Origin: Haplomitrium mnioides
Lineage: Eukaryota; Marchantiophyta; Haplomitriopsida; Calobryales
Length of the DNA stretch: 32,846 nt
Direction of reading: 5' to 3'
NCBI GenBank assembly: GCA_049999725.1
Contig: JBNGIS010033923.1
Location: forward strand, 38,007 to 70,852
Part shown: positions 21,365 through 31,361 of the stretch, one piece after another
How the letters are laid out: every line of letters begins with the position of its first letter
Position numbering within the stretch: position 1 is the first letter of the stretch
Program-made: the position numbers and the translations under genes
The notes under the pieces: model-generated
Databases searched by the model: none
Told to the model about the DNA's origin: nothing
Seen by the model: the letters and a program-made list of their open reading frames with translations, nothing else

Positions 21365-21896
21365 TGAGTGCTATCACCTGCCCACATTTTGGCACAACAC
21401 AATAGATGTGCTATGTTTCTGGATTAGTGTCATTTGCATTATGTCAGTAATTGGTAGATCTCATTGTTCACGCAGATTCATATGCAATGAAATGGGAAAT
21501 TGATGGTTTTTTGGGTCACACACTCAAAAAAATCGAGTTGTGGTTGGATCAGTACCATCGTGGTTTGTGCGACGACTGTCATAAGGCTACCAATATCATC
21601 TCAAAGATAGTGGGGAGGGAGATCATTGTAAGGGATGCCAACTGGTTTCATCACTTCAAGGATGGTGTCTGTTCTTGTGGAGATTACTGGTGATGAGTGC
21701 TATCACCTGCCCACATTTTGGCACAACACAATAGATGTGCGATGATTCTGGATTAGTGTCATTTGCATTATGTCAGTAATTGGTAGATCTCATTGTTCAC
21801 GCAGATTCATATGCAATGAAATGGGAAATTGATGATTTTTTAGGTCAGACATTCAAAAAAATTGAGTTGTGGTTGGATCAGTACCATCGTGGTTTG
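21239..21896 (+). repeat. 329-bp tandem duplication of the PPR gene 3' end
   Basis: Unit 1 (21239-21567) starts exactly at the Cys codon of CNDCH in the DYW domain and runs through the stop into 3' flanking DNA. Unit 2 (21568-21896) repeats it at a constant offset of 329. It carries a second copy of the last 41 DYW codons with two changes visible in the protein (Asn to Asp after the first Cys, and Arg to Trp in ANWFHHF). The junction creates an 80-codon open frame (21451-21693) in which former 3' flank is fused to a DYW tail. Without repeats or the HSE motif that product could not work as an editor. Confidence 0.93.
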
Positions 21897-23287
21897 TGGG
21901 GTTACATGAACTATCAAGAATGTGTTCTAACACTGTGTATAAACAGTTTCTGCATCACCTGAACTGTAGCTGTCCCGGTGATTCAAGACAAACCAAGATC
22001 TCTGCTCAATTTTAGAAGTGTGTTGATCTTTGTTTGCTTCACCTTCCCATGCCACATCAGCTTAGCACATTGCTAACATCTTCAGTAAGTTAAGCCAGTG
22101 CTTGTCCTCGATCTTTAGGGCATAAGAGTTCATTTTAAGCTTTCCAGCTGGACCCACATACCTGTTGGTTAGGAACTGTCGTTTGACTTATGGCGAGTTG
22201 TAGGCTTGGATGCTGCTTCCATCACCCTCCGAGAGCTCGCTTGCTGCGAGGAGTGCTACAATCCATGAGAGAGACACGACTGCCATCCTCTTCTGCAAAA
22301 TCAAGAGAGGTTAGAAGAATGGGCATAAGTTCTGCAACCAATGTTGGGAGAGATAGAATTATATTCTAGAACTTCTTAATGACCAATGGTGGTGACAGAT
22401 TGTTCGAGAACTAAAAGCAATGATTTTATCTTTCACAGCACAATTAGGTAGGACGGAGTCTATGTAAACTATCAAGTTGATGATTAGTTCTGGACAGCGT
22501 AGTTCCTACACTACATTTCTGATCTAACTGGGCACCAAGACGTTGTTAACCAACTAGTCCAATCCAAAATTCTTGAACCAATTTGAGAGTTGTTCAATTC
22601 AGGATTAGTTACTGTTACCAAAGCTAAGATGACACTCTTGATTTCGTCATGACCCCGGAATTCTCTGAAATTTGAGTCAAATTGAGAATCTTAGAATTCA
22701 GGGGGGCATCTGTGAAATCTGGGTTTCACTCTGTAACGATGTAGTACTAAGGGCACAACAGGAATCTGTGCTGCTTGTACAGGAAAATTGTTAGGAATTG
22801 TTGGTAGGATGGTAGGATGATATATCCCCTTGCACTGAATTTTGGGTAATCTGCAATGGATCTGCATTGGAAAGCAACATTGATGTTTCCTTGGTGATTT
22901 GTCCTCAAAAAATGTGTGGTATATACGGAAGTACCACATAGCACATGACCAGCAGTAGTGTTGAAACAAAATTTGGCTATGTCGCACTAGTTTCTCTCTC
23001 TCTCTCTAAGGCACTGCTGACCACAACTCCCATGCGCTCCTCTTTTGAACCAGCCCCCTCCTATAACAATTGTTCTTACTACAAACTTGCAAGTTTACAA
23101 AAGCTCCTTTGTATTCAAACAAGCTTGATGTTAGAATATTCGCTACAAGAACCAATACAGGGGGGTTGGGGACACGACTAGCTATGGCGGTGAATGCGAT
23201 GCATACAGATCGATCTTTCTGCTAGCAATCGAAGTGACATTCTACTTAGGATCTGCCTACCGATGCTGGAGCCCTCACACGATAGCA
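21897..23287. other. Intergenic DNA downstream of the PPR gene
   Basis: No gene can be supported. A short CT microsatellite lies at 22992-23007. A 32-codon minus-strand frame with a signal-peptide-like start (22286 down to 22188) lies behind a plausible acceptor, but it is too short to call. Confidence 0.5.
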
Positions 23288-23605
23288 AGACCCCGAAGAG
23301 CTTGGAGTTCGATTTTTGGCTCTATGAGACAGCTGCGATCGCTTGCGCTACCCGACGGCCTGCGATACGATCCGGGTGAGCTATCTAGGAGCTCCAATTC
23401 TACGAGCTTCGCTGTGATGAGATCTAGGGACTTTCTCCTCAGCGCAAGACCTCGAGGAGCTTGGAGTTCGGTTTTTGGCCCTACGAGATAGCTGCCATCG
23501 CCTGTGCTACCCGACGGCCTGCGATACGATCCGGAAGAGCTATCTAGGAGCTCCAATTCTACGAGCTTCACTGCGAGGAGATCTAGCCTGGTGGACTTTC
23601 TCCTC
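23288..23605 (+). repeat. Two tandem repeat units, 159-bp period
   Basis: The unit beginning AGACCCCGAAGAGCTTGGAG at 23288 recurs at 23447 with a constant offset of 159. It shares CTACCCGACGGCCTGCGATA, AGCTATCTAGGAGCTCCAAT and CTACGAGCTTC. The units end near 23600 at GACTTTCTCCTCA. They lie about 700 bases before a LINE ORF1 and could be promoter monomers of that element, but this link is inference. Confidence 0.85.
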
Positions 23606-24198
23606 AACACTCTACGATCCCTGCTTCCCTACTGTGAATTGGACCCCCTGCGTGGCACTCGGCCTCCTGCTCCACGAGTTCATCAGATATACATCCCTGT
23701 GGCGGTCTGCCTCTTCTGCAACTTGGCTGTGCTTGCTCAAAGTTGGAGGTTCTCAGAATTTTGTTCTCTACATTTTGTTGCCAAGTCTATTTGATTGATT
23801 TTAAGGAGCTCAGACTTTGAGTTACAGGACAACCACACTACTCTACTGTTTGGGATCTCCCACTCTGCATTTGGCATTTTCCTGACCTCTATTGTAGACC
23901 CCCTGCGAGCTTTCCCTCTGTCCTACGAGCCTCCACTTCTGTGGAGACTTGCAGAACAAAGAGGATTGTTTTTGCAGGTGTTTGGCTTCTACAGTAAACA
24001 ACCATAGTGTACTCTCCAGCAGGCAGGGGTCAAGGGTGATTTGAGGCTCTATGCAAGCGCTGAAAGCTCTACTTCTGTGACACAGCCCCATAGCTTCAGC
24101 CTTTGAATACTTACAGGGTTCCCCAAGCACTACTATGCAAACCAAACAAGCAAATGAGAAAGATAAAAGGAAAAGACAGGAAGACGTAAGGGGAGAAA

Positions 24199-25083
24199 AT
24201 GGCTGCCCCATATGGATTAGAGACCGCCTCTAGAAACCGGAACAGCTAGTGAGGACATTAGAGGATCAACTGAATGATCAGAACACCAAGTCTGCGTAGA
24301 GCATGGAGATTCTACAACGCAGAATGCTAATGATAGAGCACAGAACAGAGTTGAATACGACAGATAGAGATCCAAATCTGACGAGCGACATCGAGGTTTT
24401 TAAACAGGACATGGAGGTCTTAAAGAAACAGAACAGTGATTCGAGGGTACAACAACACCTTCATACTCTAGAGAAAAACTGCCAACTCACCAGAGAGACA
24501 CTGAAGTCCCTTGAAACCAGAAACAAGGAGGCGCAAGTGGCGATGGAAATAGATTTGAAACAAGAGCTGAGGCATTCCTAGGCAACGTGGGCGAGCGTCA
24601 TCATAGGAACCCCTACAGCCCCATATACAGTGACAGAAGCAGTAAAGGTGTTGGTGAAAGAAGAATGGGAACAAAGAGACCACGGCCTAAACCTTATAGC
24701 TTATGGTATTCCGGAGACAGTTCAAGAGGACACCAGACAAACGATCCAACAACAAATCTTGGGACCCTACGACATAGGGCATCTACAACTGGTATGTAAG
24801 AGAATTGGGAGATCCTCAGATATAGGCCGACCCATCCTCTTACAATTCTACGATCCTAGCAAACGAGGGGCCCTCCTGACAGCCAAGAAGACCCTCAAAG
24901 GCCAACCCATCTGGATCTACGAAGACCTCTCCCTAGCACAACGGAAAGATCTACCGACAGAAATCCAGAAGATGAAGCAAGCTTGGTCTGAGGGGAAAAT
25001 TGCTGGAATCTGAGGCGGAAAGATGATACTCCTGGCCCGACACTAAGCTCAGCATTTTGAGCATAGGTCTCTGGCCTACCTAT
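24199..25083 (+). mobile_element. LINE (non-LTR retrotransposon), ORF1 region, cut by an LTR element
   Basis: The region carries a LINE ORF1 (described separately) and stops at 25083, where the outer chromovirus LTR begins. The rest of the LINE, including the endonuclease and reverse transcriptase of ORF2, is expected beyond that insertion, outside the window. The 5' limit is uncertain; the sequence back to 23288 may be its 5' untranslated region. Confidence 0.65.
24243..25013 (+). pseudogene. LINE ORF1-like RNA-binding protein (coiled coil plus RRM-like domain)
   Basis: One frame runs from 24243 to 25013 with stops only at 24294 and 24579; both are TAG, as CAG would become by C-to-T change. 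The first half is a heptad-rich coiled coil (EQLVRTLEDQLNDQN, then RMLMIEHR, LEKNCQLTRETLKSLE). The second half reads LNLIAYGIPE, VCKRIGR, GRPILLQFYD and LKGQPIWIYEDLS, then an Arg/Lys-rich end. This is the layout of the animal L1-type ORF1 protein, a trimeric RNA chaperone with an RRM-like core. Plant L1 ORF1 proteins usually carry a different RRM type with a zinc knuckle. The frame ends at a TGA inside GI*GGKM, possibly a former CGA. Confidence 0.65.
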
Positions 25084-25309
25084 TGTAACGGTTACTAACT
25101 TTAGTAAGCCATAGCTCAAAATAATGTCAACTATGTCTAGAAAGCTATTACTAAGTTAGAGTAGCAAAAAACAATTGCTATTATAGAGAGATGGACACGT
25201 GACACGAAGAGAGAAAGTCAACGAATTAAAGTGAAAGAGGGAGTCTAGATAGACTACTTTAGAAGAGTATGCGGACACGTGGCAAGCGGAGAATTAAAGT
25301 AAAGAGAAG
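25084..25309 (+). repeat. Outer element 5' LTR, first part
   Basis: It runs from TGTAACGG to AGAAG, where the inner element starts. It aligns with the first half of the inner LTR and with 1072 onwards. ACACGTG boxes are at 25195 and 25275. Together with 31367-31708 it makes an LTR of about 568 bases. Confidence 0.92.
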
Positions 25310-25797
25310 TGTAATGATCGCTAACTTTAGTAAGTTATGGCTACAAATAACGTAAGATATAGTGTCAACTATGTCTAGAAAGACATTACTAAGTTAGAGT
25401 AGCAAAAAGAAATTGCTATTATAGAGAGTGGGACACGTGGCAAGAGGAGAAAAAGTCAACGAATTAAAGTGAAAGAGGGAGTCTAGATAAGGATACGTGG
25501 CAAGCGGAGAATTAAAGTAAGGAGAAGGTTCTAAAGATAAGGACACGTGGCAGAAGCAGAATTAAAGTAAAGGGTGGTCCAATTAGAGCGAGAGAAAGAA
25601 AAATGGTCCAATGAGAAGAGGATAGAAAAGGAACCAATAAGGTTCCTCCACCTATGTAAGCAAGGACCTTTCTATCAAATATATAAAGAAGAGAGAGTGC
25701 CTTGTTTGGCATCTCTTACCTTGGGTGTTTTTGAAGTCTTTATGTGACTCTCTCGTATGTGTTTGTGCTAACTTGTGTGTATATGTGTAGTGTTACA
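25310..25797 (+). repeat. Inner element 5' LTR (488 bp)
   Basis: It has TG...CA ends (TGTAATGA...GTGTTACA). It carries three G-box-like sites: ACACGTGGC at 25433 and 25543, and ATACGTGGC at 25493. A TATA box TATATAAA lies at 25680-25687, about 118 bases before the LTR end. Confidence 0.96.
25433..25551 (+). promoter_or_regulatory. G-box/ABRE-like array in the LTR promoter
   Basis: ACACGTGGC occurs at 25433-25441 and 25543-25551, with a one-base variant at 25493-25501, all about 130-250 bases upstream of the TATA box. ACACGTGGC is the classical abscisic-acid response element and G-box core bound by plant bZIP and bHLH factors. In the 3' LTR the middle site is the perfect form (31057). Similar arrays are present in the other LTRs here. 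Confidence 0.6.
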
Positions 25798-25798
25798 A

Positions 25799-25810
25799 TG
25801 GTATCAGAGC
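25799..25810 (+). other. Primer-binding site, initiator-Met tRNA type (inner element)
   Basis: TGGTATCAGAGC lies one base after the 5' LTR. It is complementary to the 3' end of plant initiator methionine tRNA, the usual primer for first-strand synthesis in plant LTR elements. Confidence 0.93.
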
Positions 25811-26003
25811 TTGGTCTTCTCTAAAGAAGTGTGGATTACCCCTCTTTGGAGAAGCACTAAGAACCTTTTGGAGTAGTGGAATCCCCACTTTGCGTTAACT
25901 CCAAGAGAGTTAAAACTCTCAAGTTTTCATGAATAAAGGATAGCGGATATCCCATCCTTTCTGAATGAAGATGAGAGGTTTTGACTTGATACTATGGTAG
26001 CTA

Positions 26004-26219
26004 ATGGATAGAGGAGCATTTGTACCTCCTAGAATTCCTTTATTGAATCCTTTTAATATTCGTGTGTTTAACATTGACAAACATTTCTTTTGTCAAATTT
26101 TAGTGTATAATTTTGGAGATGATTTTATGGGTTTTGTGATGGATTCGAGAGAACCTGTTATCTTGCTTGTGGTAAATTATGGTGTTACATGGGAGTGTTT
26201 TATTTACATTTTGTGGTAG
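26004..26219 (+). CDS. Leader open frame 1 of the inner chromovirus (71 aa, unknown function)
   Basis: This frame lies between the primer-binding site and gag. The product is 71 residues, hydrophobic and aromatic-rich (for example ending ECFIYILW), and I recognise no domain. Compared codon by codon with 31912-32127 of the outer copy there are no indels. By eye I count 16 synonymous codon changes against 5 amino-acid changes and one stop, so it was once selected as protein. Its stop TAG is in the same place in both copies. Seven bases separate it from the next frame. It is intact here, whereas the outer copy has an early stop. Confidence 0.55.
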   Translation: MDRGAFVPPRIPLLNPFNIRVFNIDKHFFCQILVYNFGDDFMGFVMDSREPVILLVVNYGVTWECFIYILW

Positions 26220-26226
26220 ATAGAAA

Positions 26227-26425
26227 ATGGATTTGAACCAAGCTCCTCTAGAAGAGTTCAACTCCAAGTGTCACGTTTCTATTCGAGTAACGTCTAAGCA
26301 AATGCAGCGAGATTTTCTGGTTCGTAAATTTGGAGAGAGGTTTTGATACAGTACTAGCATCAACTAAACCTTTTATTTTACCTATTTTACATAATTGGAA
26401 TGTGTACATATTTGTTTTTGTATGA
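26227..26425 (+). pseudogene. Leader open frame 2 of the inner chromovirus, frameshifted
   Basis: It starts ATG then DLNQAPLEEFN, as in the intact outer copy (32136-32336, 66 aa). A 2-bp deletion just after GERF (about 26345) breaks it. On both sides of the deletion the differences from the outer copy are mostly synonymous (about 16 against 5), and both copies end in a stop codon at the same position (TGA here, TAA there). No known domain is seen. Confidence 0.55.
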
Positions 26426-26457
26426 ATTACAAGTAGTTGAGTGGTAACAGAAAGATC

Positions 26458-27363
26458 ATAGAGGCAAGTTCCAGCAAGCTAGAGGAAGGAGCGTGGATGA
26501 TGGCAAAGTTAGAAGAACTCCAAGCGGCCCTTATAGCAAGCCAACAACAAACAAATATGTTGATGGCGGAGATGGTGAAAATGTGATTACAACAAGAGAA
26601 CGGAGAAGGGAGTCGAGAAACACTACTTCAAAAGATGAGCAAATCGTGTAAAGTGGAGGCGTATGGAGGAAGCCGCATGGTAGGTGTCGTAGAAGGATGG
26701 GTGTATCGGATGGAAGTTCACATGTCATATTATCCGCATCCGTCAGATTTGGAGAAGGGACTATTTGCAAGATCGTTTTTAACGGAGCACGCATCTATTT
26801 GGCTACAAGGATGGGAGCGACAAAAGAATGCACGAGGAGAACAACTTTTGTGGAGCAGCCTTAAAGAAGGCTTACTACAAAACTTCAAAGCGGTGGACTC
26901 TATATTAACCGCAAGGACCAAGCTTTGGGAATTAGAGCAACAAGACAACGTTGTAAGGTACATTGAAGAGTTTCGAAGCCTACAGGTCCAAATTGAAGAC
27001 ATGAGTGTAGCCGAGGCCCTTGACAAATTTTTGCAAGGATTAAAAAGAAATATTCGGGGGGAAGTTATGATACGCAATCCAAAGGATGTTAATGAAGCCA
27101 TCTCATTTGCTTAGAGAATTGAAGGAACATTGGGGATTGTACAAACCAGAGGAAATTATGGTCCCACGCCTATGGAGTTGGGACATATTAGAAAAAAAGA
27201 TTTCAATCGTCCTAATCAACAACCAGGAGGACCACACTATGCTGCAGAAAGAAGAATTGAAGAACGACGAGAAACACGAACATGTTATAATTGTGGGCGA
27301 ATAGGCCATATTGGACCGAATTGCAGAGCAGTACGACGTAATCAGGGGCGAGTGCTTCGATGA
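26458..27363 (+). pseudogene. Ty3 Gag of the inner element
   Basis: The frame aligns with the outer Gag at 32366, but its first codon is ATA where the outer copy has ATG. A retrotransposon gag domain covers about 26640-27010 (VEGWVYRMEVH, WLQGWERQKN, FLQGLKRNIRGEV). A complete CCHC zinc knuckle, CYNCGRIGHIGPNC, lies at 27283-27324. Stops are at 26584 (TGA; CGA in the outer copy), 27112 (TAG) and 27361 (TGA). Gag would form the virus-like particle and bind the element RNA. The protein is not expressible as it stands. Confidence 0.9.
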
Positions 27364-27413
27364 CCTCTTCATAATATCCATAATGGAGAAGAAGAAGAAT
27401 GTCAGGGAAATGA

Positions 27414-30400
27414 GAGGCACTAGTAAAAAAACCTCGTGGTTTTGCTGGGATAAAGAAGAAAGGCGAGGAAAGGTTTCGACAAAAACCAATATACTATATA
27501 GAAAAACAAAAAAATGGAGGACTAATTGTGGTTGATGGATGGATGGAAGGAGCAGCAATAAAAGTTTTGGTGGACTCCGAAGCGGAAGAAAATTATCTAT
27601 CATGAGCGATAGCCCTGAAGTTAAAGTTGCCAATTGAAAAAGAAGAGCATGAGGTGGTTGAAATGGCAAATGGCCAAAGTGAGCCCATTGAACGTCTGTC
27701 TCAAACTATCGCTCTACATATGGGTAACTATAAAGAAAATTTGGAGTGGAAGATCACAACATTGGCCAGATATGATGCGATTCTTGGAATGAAATGGCTA
27801 CGAAGATATAACCCGCAAGTAGATTGGCGTAAGAAGACACTCACGACTTCTAAGTGGAAGATTCAGGGAGATAGAGTACGACCTTATTTGAGGCACCTAC
27901 CCTTATATGTGATTGGAGCACATTCAATCCAAAAGCAAGATACAATATTTTTGGGGCTCATACGTGAACTCACAATTGAGAAAGAGGACTCAAAGCATAA
28001 AGTTCCCCACGATCTTCAAGGTATTGTACATGAGTTTCATGACGTCTTTCCGAATGATTTACCCTATGGATTGCCACCCAAACGATGCATTGATCACAAG
28101 ATCGAGGTTTTTCCAAGAAGTATTCCACCATGCAAAGCACCATATCGATTGCCTCCTCATGAACTTGAGGAATGCAAATCTCAAATTACTGAGTTGTTGG
28201 AGAAAGGGTTCATTTAGCCAAGCATTTCTCCTTATGGTGCGCCAGTATTATTTGTGAAGAAGAAAGATGGGAGTATGAGAATGTGCATTGACTATCAAGC
28301 ACTCAACCAACAAACAGTGAAAAATAAATATCCGTTACCTAGAATGGATGATTTGTTTGACCAACTTCAAGGGGCAAATTACTTCACAAAGTTGGATTTG
28401 AGAAGCGGATATAATCAAATCCGAATTGCAGAAGGTGATGTGCAGAAAACCGCATTTCGAAGTCGATATGGGCATTTCGAATACCTTGTTATGCCTTTTG
28501 GATTAACTAATGCTCCCGCAACATTTATGGGTCTTATAAATGATATTTTTCGACCTTATTTGGATAAGTTTGTTATTGTTTTTTTGGATGACATTCTCAT
28601 TTACAGCAAGAATCTCCAAGAGCATCAGCAACACCTTCGTACGGTATTAAAGGTACTTCGACATCACAAGCTATATGTGAAAATGTCAAAATGTGAAATT
28701 GGGAAAAGGGAGGTGGACTACTTGGGTCATCGTGTGAGTGCATCTGGCATCCAAGTGATGGATGAGAAAGTAGAAGCAATTCAAAAGTGGGAAGCTCCTA
28801 GCGATCACACACAACTACGAGGATTTTTGGGGCTAACCGAGTTTTATCGCCGATTTGTGAAAGGTTTTGCACAAATAGCAGAACCATTGACCAACTTACT
28901 TAAGAAAAGTCATACGTGGACATGGGGAGCTACAGAAGAGCTGGCGTTTCAAGCATTGAAGAAATCACTTCTTCATGCTCATATTCTTAAATGGTATGAT
29001 TCTAAACGACCAATCAAACTTTCGGTAAATGCATCAGGAAAAGCCATAGGTGGAATTTTGCAACAAGAATGAGAGGATGGTTGGCATCCTATTGCCTTCT
29101 TTTCAAGAAAATTAAGCGATGCAGAGTAGAACTACCACACCACCGAACGTGAAGAATTGGCGATTGTGTTATCAACCAAGCATTGGAAGCACTATCTAGG
29201 AGATAAGGAGTTTGTGGTTGAAACCGACCATAAGCTTTTAATCTATCTAGAAACTCAAAAAGAGCTCTCCAAAAAGCAGATTCGATGGGCGGAGTGGCGA
29301 CAACAATTCCATATAAAGATGGTTTATGTTGAAGGAAAACGGCAGATTGCAGATGCTTTGACACGGATGCCTCAACTTAACCTCATGTCGGAAATCACAA
29401 TTCATCCTACTTGGTGGACAGAAATGTTGGCTGCAGTTAAAACAGATGAAGAGATTATTGCTGCACAACAAAAGAAAAAGGTGAAAGAAGTAAGAGGATT
29501 GATTTTCTTCCAAGATAAGGTATGGGTTCCTAATAATGTTAAGCTTCGCTCTGAAATTTTATATGAAGCACATGATTCCGCCATAGGTGGTCATGTTGGA
29601 ATTGAGAAGACTTTGCACAATCTTCAACGCGTTTATTATTGGCCTAAAATGCATCAAGATGTGGAGGAATATGTTCGGAGTTGCTTGGCATGTCAACAAA
29701 ACAAGGCTACCAACCTTAAACAAGGAGGTTTATTGCAACCGCTACCGATCCCCAATCACCGCTAGGAGCATGTGAGTATGGATATTGTGTGTGAGCTATC
29801 TCGTACTTCTACCGGCTATGATGCTATTGTTGTTTTTGTGGACAAGCTTAGTAAAATGGTTCATATTCGTCCAACTACCAAATTAGTAACAGCACCTGAG
29901 CTAGCCCGAATTTATATGGAGGCAGTCTACTCTCATCATGGTCTTTCCAAAGTTATTATTTCTGATCGAGGCACTCAATTCACTAGCATGTTTTGGCGCA
30001 CTATATTTGGTCTTCTCAAGACCAAGTTGGCTATGTCTACCGCTTATCACCCCGAATCCGATGGTCAAACTGAACGGGCCAACCGTACCATTGAAGATAT
30101 GCTACGTGCTTTTACTTTGGAAGAACAAGAGGAATAGGATTGGCTACTCCCTCTTGTGGAGTTCTCGTACAATAACTCCATCAATAGTTCTACACGCGCC
30201 ACCCCTTTCTTTTTGATGTATGGTGAGCATCCCACCACGATCTCCAGTCTTCAACATGCATCTCTGTCGACCTCTAAGAGTCCAGCCGTTGATGATTTTC
30301 TTCATCGACTACACCATGGAATTCGATGCGCTAAAGAAAAATTGGAAGTGGCTCGTAACCGACAAAAGCAATATGTTGATGCGAATCGTCGAGAGGTAAC

Positions 30401-30860
30401 CTTTGCTATAGGAGACCAAGTCTGGCTCTCCACATCTAATCTACCTTTGCTTCATTCCCGTAAGTTTAGTGCTCGCTTTATTGGTCCTTTTGCTATCTCT
30501 GCTCGCATTGGCGAAGTGGCCTATCGGTTGGTTTTACCTCCTCACATGAAGATTCATCCAGTCTTTCATGTCTCTTTACTTCGGGCCTTTGTCCCTCGGT
30601 CTTCTACTTTTACTAGTACCCAAGAACCCTCTCCACCACCTGAACTTATTGATGGTCATGAGGAGTATGAGGTTGCCCAACTCTTGAAGAAACGTACGCG
30701 GCGTCGCGGTCGGCGGGAGATTGTGGAATATTTGGTTCATTGGAAGGATTACCCTCTTTATGAAGCTACTTGGGAGCCATTGGAGAATTTGGCTAACGCC
30801 TCCGCACTTGTCCACTCTTTTGAGAATGCTCTTACTCGCAACGAGGACGTTGCCTCTTAA
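27414..30860 (+). pseudogene. Ty3 Pol of the inner element: protease, RT, RNase H, integrase, chromodomain
   Basis: One frame without indels runs the whole length. Protease: LVDSEAEEN at 27567-27593, with Glu (27579-27581) in place of the catalytic-loop Gly. [15 protein letters not shown], then the active site FLDD at 28581-28592. RNase H: Asn (29028-29030) stands where the first catalytic Asp is expected in NASGKAIGG. Integrase: HHCC finger near 29570-29700 (SCLACQQNK), core with SDRGTQF and TERANRT, and IHPVFHVSLLR. Chromodomain near 30730-30790. Stops lie at 27603, 28215, 29070, 29127, 29763 and 30135. Relative to gag the frame is shifted by -1, with only 27414-27420 open in both, which suggests an indel rather than programmed slippage. 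Confidence 0.93.
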
Positions 30861-30872
30861 AAGGGGGGAGGA
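30859..30872 (+). other. Polypurine tract of the inner element
   Basis: AAAAGGGGGGAGGA lies one base before the 3' LTR, the plus-strand primer site. The pol stop at 30858-30860 touches it. Confidence 0.92.
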
Positions 30873-30873
30873 T

Positions 30874-31361
30874 TGTAATGATCGCTAACTTTAGTAAGTT
30901 ATGGCTACAAATAACGTAAGATATAGTGTCAACTATATCTAGAAAGACATTACTAAGTTAGAGTAGCAAAAAGAAATTGCTATTATAGAGAGTGGGACAC
31001 GTGGCAAGAGGAGAAAAAGTCAACGAATTAAAGTGAAAGAGGGAGTCTAGATAAGGACACGTGGCAAGCGGAGAATTAAAGTAAGGAGAAGGTTCTAAAG
31101 ATAAGGACACGTGGCAGAAGCAGAATTAAAGTAAAGGGTGGTCCAATCAGAGCGAGAGAAAGAAAAAGGGTCCAATGAGAAGAGGATAGAAAAGAAACCA
31201 ATAAGGTTCCTCCACCTATGTAAGCAAGGACCTTTCTATCAAATATATAAAGAAGAGAGAGTGCCTTGTTTGGCATCTCTTACCTTGGGTGTTTTTGAAG
31301 TCTTTATACGACTCTCTCGTATGTGTTTGTGCTAACTTGTGTGTATATGTGTAGTGTTACA
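30874..31361 (+). repeat. Inner element 3' LTR (488 bp)
   Basis: It is the same length as the 5' LTR with no indels. ACACGTGGC occurs three times (30997, 31057 and 31107). It is followed directly by the target duplication AGAAG. Confidence 0.96.

Larger units (their letters stand above)
25310..31361 (+). mobile_element. Inner Ty3 chromovirus, structurally complete (6,052 bp)
   Basis: Two 488-bp LTRs (25310-25797 and 30874-31361) flank a primer-binding site, two leader open frames, gag, pol with chromodomain, and a polypurine tract. A perfect 5-bp target-site duplication AGAAG (25305-25309 and 31362-31366) proves insertion as a unit into the outer element's LTR. By eye the LTRs differ at 7 of 488 positions (about 1.4%), six of them transitions. 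All coding frames are damaged by point mutations, so it could move now only with proteins supplied by another copy. Confidence 0.96.

Noticed and set aside
22188-22286. Minus-strand frame of 32 codons with a hydrophobic start, preceded by a good-looking splice acceptor.
   Set aside because: It is too short, with no family resemblance and no partner exon; chance cannot be excluded.
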